A stretch of 64,000 nt of DNA from positions 51,389,949 through 51,453,948 of the forward strand of contig CP136065.1 of assembly GCA_032622095.1 (NCBI GenBank), given 5' to 3'. Positions 32,954-44,055 of the stretch are shown here, one piece after another (within the stretch, counting starts at the first letter, position 1; every line of letters starts with the position of its first letter). A program made the translations under genes and the position numbers. Under the pieces are notes generated by a model, which saw only the letters and a list, made by a program, of their open reading frames with translations, made no database searches and was not told where the DNA came from. This stretch comes from Siphonodentalium dalli. Taxonomy: Eukaryota; Mollusca; Scaphopoda; Gadilida; Siphonodentaliidae.

Positions 32954-34799
32954 CTGCGGTACCATGACAATAACCAACACCAAGTGACATTACGGCGTTG
33001 TCTGTTTAAACTCTACCGAATAGATCACTGGGGTCATATTCGCCAGCCGGTTTATTTTTTATAAAGTATGTGGTTTATTTCATATTGAGGTGTGAAGGCC
33101 ACGGTAGTGTGTTGTTCTCATTGGTCCTGATATGTGATGTGACACGCATGGTCGTCGGTATTATCAAATCGCTCTGGACGAATAAGCTTCTTTCTTAAAA
33201 GTACTCAATCCGATCAGACGTTCCTAAATTACTATTTCTTTGGCTTCGTGGGTAAAAAATATTTGATTCGAGTCGAGGAACCCACCCATCAAATCTCAGT
33301 GATCAGATATCGACTTTTGAAGTTTGTGGCACAGAAACACGTGGTCAAACGGAGGGTCTCGGACAAAATTGCGGATGAAGATGGGTAACTCTAACATCAA
33401 GTGGTAATACGGTCAAATTTCGTGATACTTTTTGTTCAACAAAATGTTGATAAATAACAAGTTTTAGGAAATTTGATACCATAGTTGACAGTGGTTAGCA
33501 TTGTTTTTTGCAATAAATCGATTCTGATAACTAAAGCGTATTTTGAAGAAATGTTGTTTTTGTATCCTGATTTTATGGGGACCGTCTGAGCGGATGGAGT
33601 ACAATTAACGACCACAGATACCTTGGCTGACCAGTCTCGCCTATAGTGTAAACCACATGGACTATATATAAACTCGTTTGGTGTATATAACCCATGATCT
33701 CCCTATATATACTTTCCTCTCCTACAGGAATTTCGAAAAATGTGATGATCAGTTATATTTATATTATAATTATATTTCCCTCTTCTAGTTCTCGATTGTG
33801 ATATCAATATATCTATAACTAGCTGAAGGGAGCCTTTATTCAGCGTCGGGGGGGGGGGGGGGCTTGCGGCCCCTTTGTGAAGTAGCAGTCTGCTGCCCGA
33901 CAGATCCTAGTCTGATGCCAGACAGATCCTATTCCTTTATATAGAGATAATATGTATTATGTTACAACAATATATCCTTGTGCAGATAGGTTTATTTTGG
34001 ACCAAAATATTGACATTGGTTTATGTTGGACTTACTTAATTCTGCAATAAGCCCATTGTGGACTTACACCCAGTATTCCGCTGGATGGCGCGGGCTACAG
34101 TGAAAACACATATATAACGAGCGTACATCTGGTGCTACAAGATACCTCGTGCAGATAGGTTAAATATTCACATAGGTTCATATAGGACTTATTTAATTCT
34201 GAAATAGGCCCATAGTGAAGTTATTTAAAACAAAAATTATTTGTTGTATTAATTTATTTTTTAAAATCAAAATTTTAAAAACGAACGCCGTTATAACACC
34301 AAATTATATACCACACCAAATTTGGTTGAAATATGATCAGCAGTATGTGAGAAAAATCCAGACAGACAGATCCTACTATTTTATACAAAAAGATTGCAAA
34401 TACAACAAATGTGATGTAAACTGTAAATGTATAAACTAATGCTCTCCAATAATGGAGGTGAATAACCTATATACATTAATGTCTTATTTGTTTACAGAGA
34501 CATGGTATCCCATTTTAATGTACGGCAATCATCATTAAGTAGATATGATATTGAACGATAACCATTTAATTCCTCATGTAAACCCAGATCGATAACGAAT
34601 TAGGTCAATAGCCTTAAGATGGGTTCCACATGGGAATGGCGACACTACTACATTGTAACGACGAGTCTCATGGTGCCTACATATAATATCATGTTCGTTA
34701 TTATAGGTACAATGCACAATTAATGGTTAGAGAGAAGTAGCTTCTTTGATATTATATTAAAGCTTCTATATTGCGCGATTATATCAATGGTTTGATACC
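32954..34799. other. Intergenic with G run and weak direct repeat
   Basis: A run of 15 G lies at 33848-33862. GTGCAGATAGGTT followed by GGACTTA.TTAATTCTG and ATAAGCCCAT.GTG occurs near 33980-34056 and again, shortened, near 34151-34217. CCAGACAGACAGATCC (34359) is a common dispersed-repeat motif. No gene seen. Confidence 0.45.
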
Positions 34800-35969
34800 T
34801 TAAGGGCGCGTACACATGAAGCTGCAAGAAAATATCTGCAAGAAAATATCAGGTAAAATTGCACATTGATATTTTCTTGCTGCAAAGATTACGCCCGTGA
34901 TAACGCGGCGGTTTAGATGGCGTTGATTGAGCTCAATCAGAACAGTATTAGTCATGCTGGTTCAAGTGAATTGCGTCCGGTAAATAACCTATAGTCCATT
35001 TTGGCAATTCATAGCCTTTTGAAATTTCCAACTGTTGACATGTATTACCGAAGTCGGGTGGGATTAGCAACGTTGCTGATCTCATGCATAAATACCGTCT
35101 GCATAATGAGAAAGTTGTCACGTTATTTGGAAATTTGGAAATGTTATAATTTCATAGTGCATGTATATGTGGGGTGACAAATGTTATTATGGTTTTGTGG
35201 CAAATCGGATGACCCCACCCCCATTGAGACCCCATATGAAGTTTTCAGGAGATTGTTGCTTGGTGCATGGGGCTGTGGTGTACATTACGTTACCGAACTT
35301 ACATGGGTGCATGTGGGGACATGAGACCCCCGCCAACTTGGAAACAATATTAGTTGGAAATTTCACACCAACAATGGTTTGAAATTGTTCTTGTAGTCTG
35401 ATTTTTCAACCATTAATGTATGTGGAATTCGTGGTTTTAGACCAACATTTGCATTTTTTCCTACTTTGGTCAAATTATTGGTTTTGAATTTCTTCTAGGC
35501 CCCTCCCTCCCCGGTGTCCAGTCAAAATTCAAGGTATGTGAGGTACCATATGGGAAATTCAAAGATGATGGGAGGTGTGCAAATTCAATTATGTGATCTT
35601 GGGTCTTTGGCCCGATTCAAGAGGGGGTGCAGTTGGAAATCCATGGACATCCTCCGTCAGCGGAAACCCTCAAAAGATATATATATATATGTCCCCACAC
35701 ATATCCATATAATAGTCATTGTTGAAACAGGCGATAATATTGATGGATCATAACTCGAGTGCGTGAACGGTTACCCGCGTGTCCCTTATAGAGATTAGTT
35801 AACGGATACCGATGGCCACCAATCAAGGTGAACACATATCACCAACTGGCGATAAAATATCAGCGCGCTGCCTTCGTCGGATATTTTCCGGTATTATTTA
35901 TTTGATTGGTCAAGTAAGTCACATGGGGCATACCTGATATTTTCTTGCCCGCCATGTGTACGCGCCCTA
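34800..35969. mobile_element. 1.17-kb TIR element, PIF/Harbinger-like candidate
   Basis: Left end TTAAGGGCGCGTACACATG (34800), right end CATGTGTACGCGCCCTAA (ending 35969). Pairing continues through GCAAGAAAATATC near both ends. TAA flanks GGGCGCG at both ends, compatible with the 3-bp TWA target duplication of PIF/Harbinger elements; this is inference. The interior (35160-35760) has no transposase frame; short frames of 73-79 codons there lack domains. Confidence 0.65.
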
Positions 35970-35981
35970 AAGATGGAGAGT

Positions 35982-36223
35982 GTCTAAAAGACAAGCTTGG
36001 TGGTTTTTGAGGGAGGTGACTAAAAGACAAGCTTGGCGGTTTTTGAGGGAGGTGACTAAAAGACAAGCTTGGTGGTTTTTGAGAGAGGTGACTAAAAGAC
36101 AAGCTTGGATGTTTTTGAGGGAGGTGACTAAAAGACAAGCTTGGTGGTTTTTGAGGGAGGTGACTAAAAGACAAGCTTGGTGGTTTTTGAGGGAGGTGAC
36201 TAAAAGACAAGCTTGGCGGTTTG
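35982..36223. repeat. 36-bp tandem array, 7 copies
   Basis: Seven units, each with CTAAAAGACAAGCTTGG and GGTTTTTGAGGGAGGTG; all contain a HindIII site. The unit is divisible by 3, so both strands stay open (plus 12-residue repeat TKRQAWWFLREV). The array starts 12 bases after the right end of the 34800-35969 element. Not taken as a gene: no upstream coding context. Confidence 0.9.
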
Positions 36224-36535
36224 AACGTTTTAAAAGCCTTTTAAGCGAGGTTTTCGTGTGAAATTTGTTGGAATAGCGCCAGCCAAATACTTATATGGCC
36301 AAATTTCGTCCATTAATTGACATAATTTCATAAAGCCACTAATGTCACTTGTTTGAAACGAGGATATAATGCGACGGATAATTCCTTTCATTTGAGTTTT
36401 TAATGATGGTCATATAATGACGATATCGACTTTGAAACGATATTTTATATTTGTTTTAATTTTGGTGCCCCAATACTAGAAATATCCCCTACAATAAAGA
36501 GCGTTTCTGTTTTCGCTACGTTATCCCATGGAATA

Positions 36536-36797
36536 TTAACCTTTTCATGGCGGGAGCTGCGCTGTTGCAGCCTTAAGGATCCCGTGCCAGTACATGCTCT
36601 TATATATGCGAGTCTGCCATAGGGAGCCTGGCATATATAATAGAATGCAATGGCTTACATGGTCAAGCCAAATATTGATAGGCCAATGTATTCTCTTATA
36701 TATGCGAGGCTCCCTATGGAGACTCGCTTATATAAGAGAATGCATTGGCACAGGGTTTTCGCAAAATTTCAAGAAGCTCTAGTCATGAAAGGGTTAA
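36536..36797. mobile_element. Double-hairpin TTAA element (family 2), copy B
   Basis: TTAA at 36536-36539 and 36794-36797; ends TTAACCTTTTCATGGCGGG and CATGAAAGGGTTAA. Internal hairpins at 36586-36654 and 36682-36749, with CTCTTATATATGCGAG in each. Same organisation and length (262 bp) as copy A. Confidence 0.8.
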
Positions 36798-37026
36798 AGA
36801 GCGTTCTTATATTCAACATGATTTCATATTTATTCTCGTCATATTATTTTGTTTATGTTCTTATTTGGTTTTTGTGATTTCAGTGTGTTACGAGTCACGT
36901 TGATGGCAAGTAAGCGTATGCCATAATTAATCTCGTAAGCCGATTTTTACCCCGTTTTGTTTTCAATCGAGAGGTATAAAGGGAGTATATAAACAAGTAG
37001 ATCATACCATGAATATATACTACATG

Positions 37027-37446
37027 TGGCTAACGCCCGTAGAGATCATATACCACCAGTGCAAAACCTTGTAACTTTTTGAAGGTTTGTAAGGGAACCT
37101 TATAAAATCGAAACAATAACACAGGGAATATATTTCTTAATTATTATCTGTTTCTTAATAATGTACTTCACTGAGGTGAAGGTCCCAACTAGAAATTTCA
37201 CGATTTAAGTGACTTTATGAGCGATTTTTATTTGCTTTTCTTACACTTATGGTATTTCTCCTGAGTAATTAATTGAATGTTTATTGCGATATCTGCTCAC
37301 AACAGTCACAGTAAAGCATGCAATTTCGAGTTGGGACCTTCACCTACAATGAAGTACATCATTAAAAAGAAGAAGATAATAACTAAATCTTCAAAAAGTT
37401 CCTAGGTTTTGCACCGGTGGAATATTATTTATACGGGCGTTAGCCA
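37027..37446. mobile_element. 420-bp foldback element
   Basis: Left end TGGCTAACGCCCGTA, right end TACGGGCGTTAGCCA. Arms of about 190 bp pair through CAGTGCAAAACCT / AGGTTTTGCACCGG, AACTTTTTGAAG, AATGTACTTCA and GTGAAGGTCCCAACT. The centre is short (about 37226-37300). Non-coding. Confidence 0.8.
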
Positions 37447-37529
37447 GAGTAGAGATTCATGACATAAACATCCACTTGCACGAATATTTTTGATGTGTTT
37501 ATTTTTGGCTATTGCATTTGCTTTTTCGC

Positions 37530-37807
37530 AATGAATGAATGAATGAATGCTTTATTCTCAGCCATTTTTACATGGGACATGAGACAATTATTTACACGAT
37601 TTACACATAGAACGATAATTAGCGGTTCACAGAAACATTACAAAACAAATATTACATATTCAATATTAAACTGTAACATCGTACAGATACATGTAATTCA
37701 GTGGACTAAACAAACATGTAACATTAAATATATACACCTAACATATTCAATATATGCAAACGAGTACAGCTAAAAAATACAATACAGCCTTCAAAATTGT
37801 GCCCTGA
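37530..37807 (-). other. LINE 3' untranslated region and tail
   Basis: After the C-terminal stop the minus strand is AT-rich and ends in GAATAAAGCATTCATTCATT. The polyadenylation-like AATAAA overlaps a four-unit ATTC tail at 37530-37548. Such tails are used by CR1/L2-like LINEs for target-primed reverse transcription. Confidence 0.65.
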
Positions 37808-38161
37808 TTATAGGAAATGTTTCAAACCAAGTTTAATAAAAATTGCCAAATTGTTCAATATCTCAGGACTGGTTGAGCTAAGAATTTCGAATAAAAGTTC
37901 TCTCGACGGTGCGTCATTACATGACTTCGGAATAAATTTCTCGCGCAAATCTTTGAGTTGCGGACACATTAATATAAAATGAAATTCATCACATATCAGT
38001 GCGTTGCAAAGCGAGCAAGAACTGTCTTTGTTATTAGTTTTATGTTTGCTTTTCCGTATTCTCCACCTACCGGTCTCAATACCCAATTTATGATTGGATG
38101 TTCGTATTTTCTGAACGTGGATCATAATGTCAAATGGCGTGTTAGTATAGTGCCAACTCAA
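37808..38161 (-). pseudogene. LINE ORF2 C-terminal region with CCHC knuckle
   Basis: 117-codon minus-strand frame. CSLCNALICDEFHFILMC has the spacing C-x2-C-x7-H-x4-C, followed by PQLKDLREKF. A knuckle of this type, usually written ...DE.HFL..CP.Y...R, follows the RT in many invertebrate LINEs. Preceded by TGRWRIRKSKHK. It lies 220 bases downstream of the RT frame, with a frame break and stops in between. Confidence 0.75.
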
Positions 38162-38380
38162 TGAGGGTTGTGATTTCAGATGTTTATAAAACTCCCCTCT
38201 TTCCGAGGAACCAACATCGTTACGCCACTGGATTCTAAACTATTCAATTAGTGTTGCATTAAAACTTCTAAAGGAGCTGCATGATAGAGGAGTTTGGTTA
38301 TCCCAGTTATCATTAAGATTCGCAGATTGGATAACTCCTGAAATATAATCAATATATCTCACGTGTTTATTTTTGTGCAT

Positions 38381-39622
38381 TTATAACCGTAAGTTATAGA
38401 GTACTGGTGTGATACCATTATCTTTCTTGACAATTCGACACCAGTATGAGATCATTCTCTTCTTGGTCTCGATAGATAGCCATCGGCCTAATTCGCCATA
38501 AACCATATAACTTGGGGTGCTGCTTTTCATATTCGTCAATGATTTACAAAATGCCAGGTGTACCGTCTCAATATGGGGAATATTTTCAAATCCCCAAATT
38601 TCACAACCGTACAATAGAATAGGTTGGACTAAGTAGTCAAAAAGTTTCAAAGACAAATCGATAGATAAGTGAAGATTCCGTACTTTCGACAGTAGTGCAT
38701 ACATCGCCTGTGTAGCCTTTGTCCTAGTTTGTTTGACTGCTCGGCAAAATCTACCGTTAAAGAACAAATCAATACCGAGGTAGGTAAATTCGTCAACGAT
38801 ATCGAGTTCGTGACCATACAAGTTGAACCTTGGGCGTATTTGGAGACGTTTATTGCCAAATACCACGACCTTCGTCTTTTGTGTGTTGGTGGAGAGCTCC
38901 CACGATTCGCAATAGTCTGCGAATGCGTCAAGCGATCTCTGCATATCTGTTGTATTATCCGCCAATAGAGCGGTGTCATCAGCATACAATACGCACCAGA
39001 GTTTGAGGTAGCAACCAATCTGTTTAGAGACTTGATCCTTCAAATATTTGAGTCCATCTATAGCGCAACTATCTAAAAAATCTTCAAGATCATTCAAATA
39101 CATAGAAAAGAGTAAAGGTGACAAGTTAACTCCTTGTTTAACACCAGTATTAGAGGGGAAATACTCAGATCTTAAGTCACCTTTCAATACGCAAGATTTG
39201 GTTGATTGATACATATTACGAATAACATTGAAGATCCTACCGTTTATGCCATTTCTTAACAGCTTGACCCATAGGCCCTGCCTCCAAACAGTGTCAAATG
39301 CTTTTTTGAAATCTATAAAGGCACAGTAGAGCTTTCGCCCATTCCGTAAATAAATTTCTGTCAGACTGTACAAAATAAAGATATTGTCTATGGTGGATCT
39401 ACCTTTTCTAAAACCGGACTGATTATCTTTCAATATGTTGTTATCTTCTACATAATTACTAAGTCTATTGTTGATCATACCGGTGAATAACTTACCGATA
39501 CAGCTCAATAGGGTTATACCCCTATAAGAATCTGGACATAGTCTATCACCCTTATTTTTGTATAATGGCTTAATCATACCGGTTGTCCAAATATCAGGGA
39601 AAAATCCGGTGTCAAGAACCAA
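38381..39622 (-). pseudogene. LINE reverse transcriptase domain
   Basis: 413-codon open minus-strand frame covering most of the RT. Motifs in order: PDSYRGITLLSCIGKLF (fingers), QSGFRKGRSTIDNIF, LYCAFIDFKKAFDTV (first catalytic Asp), GVKQGVNLSPLLFSMYLNDL, and LYADDTALLAD (YADD catalytic pair), then KTKVVVFG and the YLG thumb motif (FTYLGIDL). The domain itself is intact across this frame, but its N-terminal start is cut off by a frame break near 39650 and the transposon at 39699-40115. It encodes the retrotransposition polymerase; not a host gene. Confidence 0.9.
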
Positions 39623-39698
39623 ATTGAACAGCTTATTATAAAATGGTAGTAGTATATCGAGTGTGGCTTTAACAGTTATTCACTTTATCTGGACCCGC

Positions 39699-40115
39699 CA
39701 CTGTGGGGGAACTACTCCTAGAGATTTGGTTCTCTACCGAGTTTCGTGAGCATTTTTAGCGACGATTCCGATTCTCTATCGAGAAATCACGGCATAAAAC
39801 TTAAAAATCAACAGCATTAGAACAGTATTTCGTGGGTTTCATAGAGCCACCGAGAAATTATAGTCACTGGCCAGCAGTGTGTGTAAAAAAAGGTTGAAAA
39901 CTAATCCCGAAATACACAGAAATTGACTTTTTATTTTCCGATTCCGATTCTCTGCTGAGGACTCCGATTCTCTACCGAGCGCTCGGTTCTCTGCGAATAA
40001 CTCGATTCTCTGTCTTAGGTAAATTAGTATATGCCGTCCGCAAACTTTGCTCGGTAGAGAATGTAAATAAAGCTCGGTAGAGAACCAAATCGCCAGGAGT
40101 AGTTCCCCCACAGTG
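39699..40115. mobile_element. 417-bp DNA element inserted in the LINE
   Basis: Terminal repeats start CACTGTGGGGGAACTACTCC at 39699 with the exact reverse complement ending at 40115; pairing continues to GGTTCTCTACCGAG, with differences. Both flanks are GGACCCGC (39691-39698 and 40116-40123), a perfect 8-bp duplication. Eight-base duplications are typical of hAT elements (also P and Merlin). The interior has repeated TCTCTACCGAG/CTCGGTAGAGA motifs and no transposase. Confidence 0.9.
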
Positions 40116-40300
40116 GGACCCGCAGCCTTGTTCGATTTCAGACCCCTAACAATAGTGGAAATTTCTTCTGAACTAATTGGTAAGTTCAGGTGATCTGTAC
40201 ATCCTAGTTCTTCCATACTACCAATCAAATAACTCAAATCTGTTTCTGCATCTGACTCATTCAATGATTTAAAGTGTTCCAATAGGGTATTTAAACTGAT
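40116..40300 (-). pseudogene. LINE linker between endonuclease and RT
   Basis: Minus-strand text LNLPISSEEISTIVRGLKSN then KAAGP is the conserved segment just before the RT domain in APE-type LINEs (usual form: ...I..EE....I..LK..KA.G.D.). The LINE frame is interrupted right after this by the 39699-40115 element; the rest of the 147-codon frame reads into that element. Confidence 0.75.
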
Positions 40301-40363
40301 CGGGTCATCAACTCAACTGTATACTAATGCCACAGTGGACGTCAGAAAAAAGGGGACATAACT

Positions 40364-40903
40364 CTAATACTTCAAAATAGATTTTGACCCAATAGCGTAG
40401 TCGACCAAGCTTGCATCGCGACAGGTTCGTTTTCCAATTCCCGCATCTTTACCAACGCGACCATTCAGTATATACATATTTCCAAAATGACAAGTGTGGA
40501 TTAGTTTATAACCGAATGAGTTAGCTTTACCTGCGTCCTCGGTAGCTCTCTCGGGAATGTCAAATGTGGCCTTTATATCAGAGTCGAACATATACTCGCA
40601 TAAGAAGGGGTTGGTGATTTCAGGATGGAAATCGGCTATTAACTCAACGCGATCATCTAAACACGATGTGCGGGCATTCAAATCACCAACTATAAGTATA
40701 TCTACACCGGGTTCACGCTTATTTAAAAGCTCCCCTTCTAGTTCTGTATTCCAGTTAATATTCACGTACTTTGTGTTCTCCGGAGGAATGTAAACGACGC
40801 CAATAAGAAAACATCGCGAGTTAATGTTCCCAGGGGCTAAAATTTTAACCCAAAGCATATTCTCCATAGCACAATCGATGCTTTTTGCTTTAATATGGGA
40901 CAT
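40364..40903 (-). pseudogene. LINE AP-endonuclease-like domain, C-terminal half
   Basis: 179-codon minus-strand frame. FLIGVVYIPPEN and DILIVGDLNARTS match the middle of the exonuclease-endonuclease-phosphatase fold (GDxNA motif, here GDLNA). LYILNGRVG-like text (NMYILNGRVG) and DASLVDYAIGS form the C-terminal catalytic region, with VDY where SDH is usual in AP endonucleases. The N-terminal half carrying the first Asn/Glu motifs is missing, and a stop follows immediately. This enzyme would nick target DNA for insertion. Confidence 0.8.
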
Positions 40904-41094
40904 TGTTGTGAGTCATAATCGGACGGCTGTGTGACATGATTATTAACCATCTTGAGATTCAAATCTGTGTCGACGGGGAACTCCCTAGCATCTCTATGAT
41001 CATAAGACTTGGAACGTTTCAATTTCGTAGTCAAACATTGATGCACACTCGTGTCATTGTGGGATATGCCTGCAATGGCAATCCCTGGCATATA

Positions 41095-41499
41095 TCACTC
41101 AAATTTAGAGGCTTTTGTGTCTGGTCCTCTATGTTGGTCGCTAATACGTCGGCGTTTTCGCTCAGCCACCGCACACAGACGCTCAGCTAAAACCTCTTTA
41201 CCCTTCGGGCTGAGGTGAACACCAGATGAATCATCTTTGTCAAAGAGGATCTTTCTAATAGTACCTTTCTGAGTGAAAATTTCGTCGTTGTCGACAAAGG
41301 AAAACCTATCCATGCCCTTCAGGAGTTCGGAGAGAAATCCATTTACCTTGGCGGTATTGTCATTGAATACTTGGACTCTCCTGCCCAAACCTTTTCGTGG
41401 CGGGATGCTACAAATGTTTAATCGAATTCTGCTGTTCTCATGCAATACCCTACACAGAGTTATACTTTTGTAAAATCTTGTTGAAGTAATGACAAACAA
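41095..41499 (-). pseudogene. LINE ORF1 C-terminal esterase-like domain
   Basis: 134-codon minus-strand frame. ICSIPPRKGLGRRVQVFN, then VNGFLSELLKG, FVDNDEIF, and finally FDKDDSSGVHLSPKGKEVLA. The D....HLS..G ending and the SIPPR block resemble the SGNH-hydrolase-type domain in ORF1 proteins of CR1/L2-like LINEs. The N-terminal catalytic Ser region is beyond a frame change at about 41470 (continued in 41450-41644: CIKCVTPVVCHYFNK). Confidence 0.6.
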
Positions 41500-41644
41500 C
41501 CGGTGTCACGCACTTAATGCAAATTTGCAGATTGTGTACCTTGTGAATAATTGAGTGCTCAATCATGCCATACCATCGAAGATATGTCTCATTACAGTCT
41601 TTGTAATCCGCTGATTGCAGCGGAAATTGCATATCACCGTCCAT
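41450..41644 (-). pseudogene. LINE ORF1 upstream fragment
   Basis: 64-codon minus-strand frame overlapping the previous one by 50 bases in another frame; CIKCVTPVVCHYFNKILQKY appears to continue into the esterase-like domain after a frameshift. The element seems truncated at its 5' end near 41644. Evidence is by order only. Confidence 0.4.
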
Positions 41645-42107
41645 TACACTGCATGTCGAATTGATAAATGATAATGTTTGTAATATATTTTACGATGACA
41701 AACATGGAATAAACACGACAGACACGGTGTATAGGTTGGAATTAATGACACTAACGGACTACTGATTTGCATATCAACTTACGGCAACAACATAAACGGG
41801 TTCGTACGTGGCAAGGGTGCGCGCGCGTGGGTGGTGGTAGACATAATCGTATTCAAAACCCCAACGGTAGCAAAGTCTTTCAAACTGAAACTAATGTTGA
41901 ATTAGTTTCCTTGTACGTAAATGAGCTACATATCGCTCTATCGATATAACTAGCTTGTTTATGTATGAGGAAACTTGGACTAGGGTTGTTTTAATTTTTC
42001 GATTTTCCAATCGATGTATAGTTACTTGTGTAGTGTAATTTTAGTCGAGAAATTATTACCCAAGGAATGAAAATAAAATTTTACTTTAATATGTTCCTGT
42101 TCAAACC
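41645..42107. other. Intergenic, no gene seen
   Basis: Contains a short GCGCGCGCGTGGGTGGTGG stretch (41820-41838). Nothing else recognised. Confidence 0.4.
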
Positions 42108-42596
42108 CTTAGAACAAATGTGTATAAATTCTACACAATATGTGTCACATTTGATCTTAAACAAAATTGTGCAGAAATGACACATGACATATTTTGTCGG
42201 TGGAATTTCCTCAACGTTGAAAATGGGTGAAAGTTCCGAGTGTATATCACAGTTATTAGATGATATGTGTTTTATTTGAGACACAACACTCGTAAAGGCA
42301 ACAACAGAATACAAAATTGGCAGCAGCTTAAAATGTGTTATGCACTGTTTTGTGTTAAAACTGCACAGCACATAATTGTGTATCACAAAGTTGTAAAGCT
42401 GCTTCCAGATTTTTAATATGGTATAACTGTTACGAGGGTTATGTCTCAAATAGAACATATCTCATCTACTAACCATGATATACTCACTTATCCATTCATA
42501 TTAACTGTTGAGAAAATTCGACCGACACATATATGTCATGTCTACACAATCTTGTTTAAGATCAAATTGTGTAGAATTATAAACATTTGTTCTAAG
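42108..42596. mobile_element. 0.49-kb foldback element
   Basis: Ends CTTAGAACAAATGT and ACATTTGTTCTAAG. Arms pair over about 190 bp with indels: ATTCTACACAAT, TTTGATCTTAAACAA, TGTCGGT.GAATTT, and further inside GATGATATGTGTTTTATTTG with its diverged complement near 42450. Centre about 42300-42420. The 125-codon minus-strand frame spans it and is not a gene. Confidence 0.75.
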
Positions 42597-42719
42597 ATTT
42601 AGATTATGTGCGCCATTCGAACGATGGCCCTTTAGCCACGTGCCAACGTTCAGTTCTATACTATTGACGTGCAAATTATATTTGTATCAAGATGCCAGTA
42701 CTTGTACCATACAAGTAAA

Positions 42720-43010
42720 TATATATAAAAGTATAAATTAGGACGAGCTTTGGAAACGTTTAAGAGAAGATATGTATATCTGTCTGTTCGCATTTTACTC
42801 TCACAGACTCCTGGACCGATTTCATACAAATTTGTGATTAATTTTATTGAAAATAAAAATCAAATCGTGGATAAAGGAACCGTCGCTGAATAAAAGCTCT
42901 GTCTAAAATGTGCGGGAAGCGCACACAGACCCCATATAACGCACAAATGACCCCTTTGTGCAGTGGCTACAGCGGTAGGCCCATCCAACGTCAAACAAAT
43001 GCTTCCAAAG
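42720..43010. repeat. Dispersed repeat remnant
   Basis: CTCTCACAGACTCCTGGACC with GATTTCATACAAATTTG, and GCTGAATAAAAGCTC followed by CCCCTTTGTG, recall dispersed repeats elsewhere here (CTTTATTCAGCG and CCCCTTTGTG at 33830-33880 in other arrangement). Classification unknown. Confidence 0.3.
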
Positions 43011-43358
43011 GGAGCCTGTTTCAGCTTGTAGTTAATAACTCAAAGTCAATTATATTAGTGATGTGCTAAAAAAAGATGTATAATTTGTATAGCAATGACC
43101 ACTGCATACACCCACTACACACATATAATACCGTAAAAATAACTCACGCAAGGTCAGCATGCTTGAATAATAAAATATACTATCGATGCTTTGGTCGAAT
43201 ACCTAAAGGTGTGGTTTGATTTGAAACACGTATTGGCAGGCATGGGCATCCAAAAGGAGCAGAACGAAAAGGAGTGGCGCTGAATTATTGATACATACGA
43301 CTTTCACGCTTGGTCAATTATCAGGACTCTGTAGAAGAGCGGTGAGCATTCTTCGCGT

Positions 43359-43824
43359 TTAACCCATTCATGACGGGAGCTGCGCTGGCGCAACATTAAA
43401 GACCCTGTGCCAATGCATTCTCTTATACATGCGAGTCGACCATAGGTCGCCTCGCATACACAAGAGAATGCATTGGCCTAACAATTTGTTATCATTTTTT
43501 TTATTATTATCAATTTTTCTTACATTCTTTAATAATAAAAAAATATATATCATTTATTCTTACAATCTTTAACAATTTTATCACTTTTTCTTACATTCTT
43601 TATCAATTTTTATCATTATTTCTTACATACTTTAACAATTTTTATCATTGTTTTCATGTTTTCTTACATTCTTTAACAATTATAAAAAATAATATAAAAA
43701 TTGTTAGGCCAATGCATTCTCTTATATATGCGAGACGACCTATGGTCGACTCACATATATAAGAGAATGCATTGGAACAGTGTTTTCGCAAAAATTCATG
43801 AAGCTCCCGTCATGAAAGGGTTAA
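43359..43824. mobile_element. Double-hairpin TTAA element (family 2), copy C with expanded centre
   Basis: TTAA at 43359-43362 and 43821-43824; ends TTAACCCATTCATGACGGG and CCCGTCATGAAAGGGTTAA. Hairpins at 43409-43477 and 43708-43776. Between them, 43480-43700, is an AT-rich tandem stretch repeating TTTTTCTTACATTCTTTAAC units of about 35-45 bp, which makes this copy 466 bp instead of about 262. Confidence 0.85.
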
Positions 43825-44055
43825 CCCTTTATTTACTCAATTATTTTTCCCATATATATTAAAATATTAATTTGAAAGTAATTATATTACTCACCCTATA
43901 GATCCCACTTCCGGGAAATCGAGTTTGTAAACTGCGTCACTATGCTCGAGAATAAACCATTGTTTAAAAGGTTTCGACATTTCGTGATGGGGAGATATGT
44001 GCAACTCCAAATAGAATAATCATGAGAGATAACAGAAGCCTAAAGATGACCAGAC

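Larger units (their letters stand above)
37530..41644 (-). mobile_element. Degenerate APE-type LINE, minus strand
   Basis: Order on the minus strand: ORF1 C-terminal esterase-like part, endonuclease fragment, RT, C-terminal CCHC knuckle, then a 3' end with AATAAAGCATTCATTC, i.e. AATAAA and a short (ATTC)n tail. An esterase-like ORF1 and microsatellite tail point to the CR1/L2/Jockey group, without firm clade assignment. Truncation at the 5' end, an internal deletion between endonuclease and RT, a 417-bp insertion and frame breaks make it non-functional. Confidence 0.85.

Noticed and set aside
35980-36261. 93-codon frame with 12-residue Trp-rich repeats as a peptide gene
   Set aside because: It is the translation of a seven-copy 36-bp array; the opposite strand is equally open.
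38381-39622. Host telomerase or other cellular reverse transcriptase
   Set aside because: Neighbouring endonuclease, ORF1-like and CCHC regions, YADD context and an (ATTC)n tail identify a LINE.
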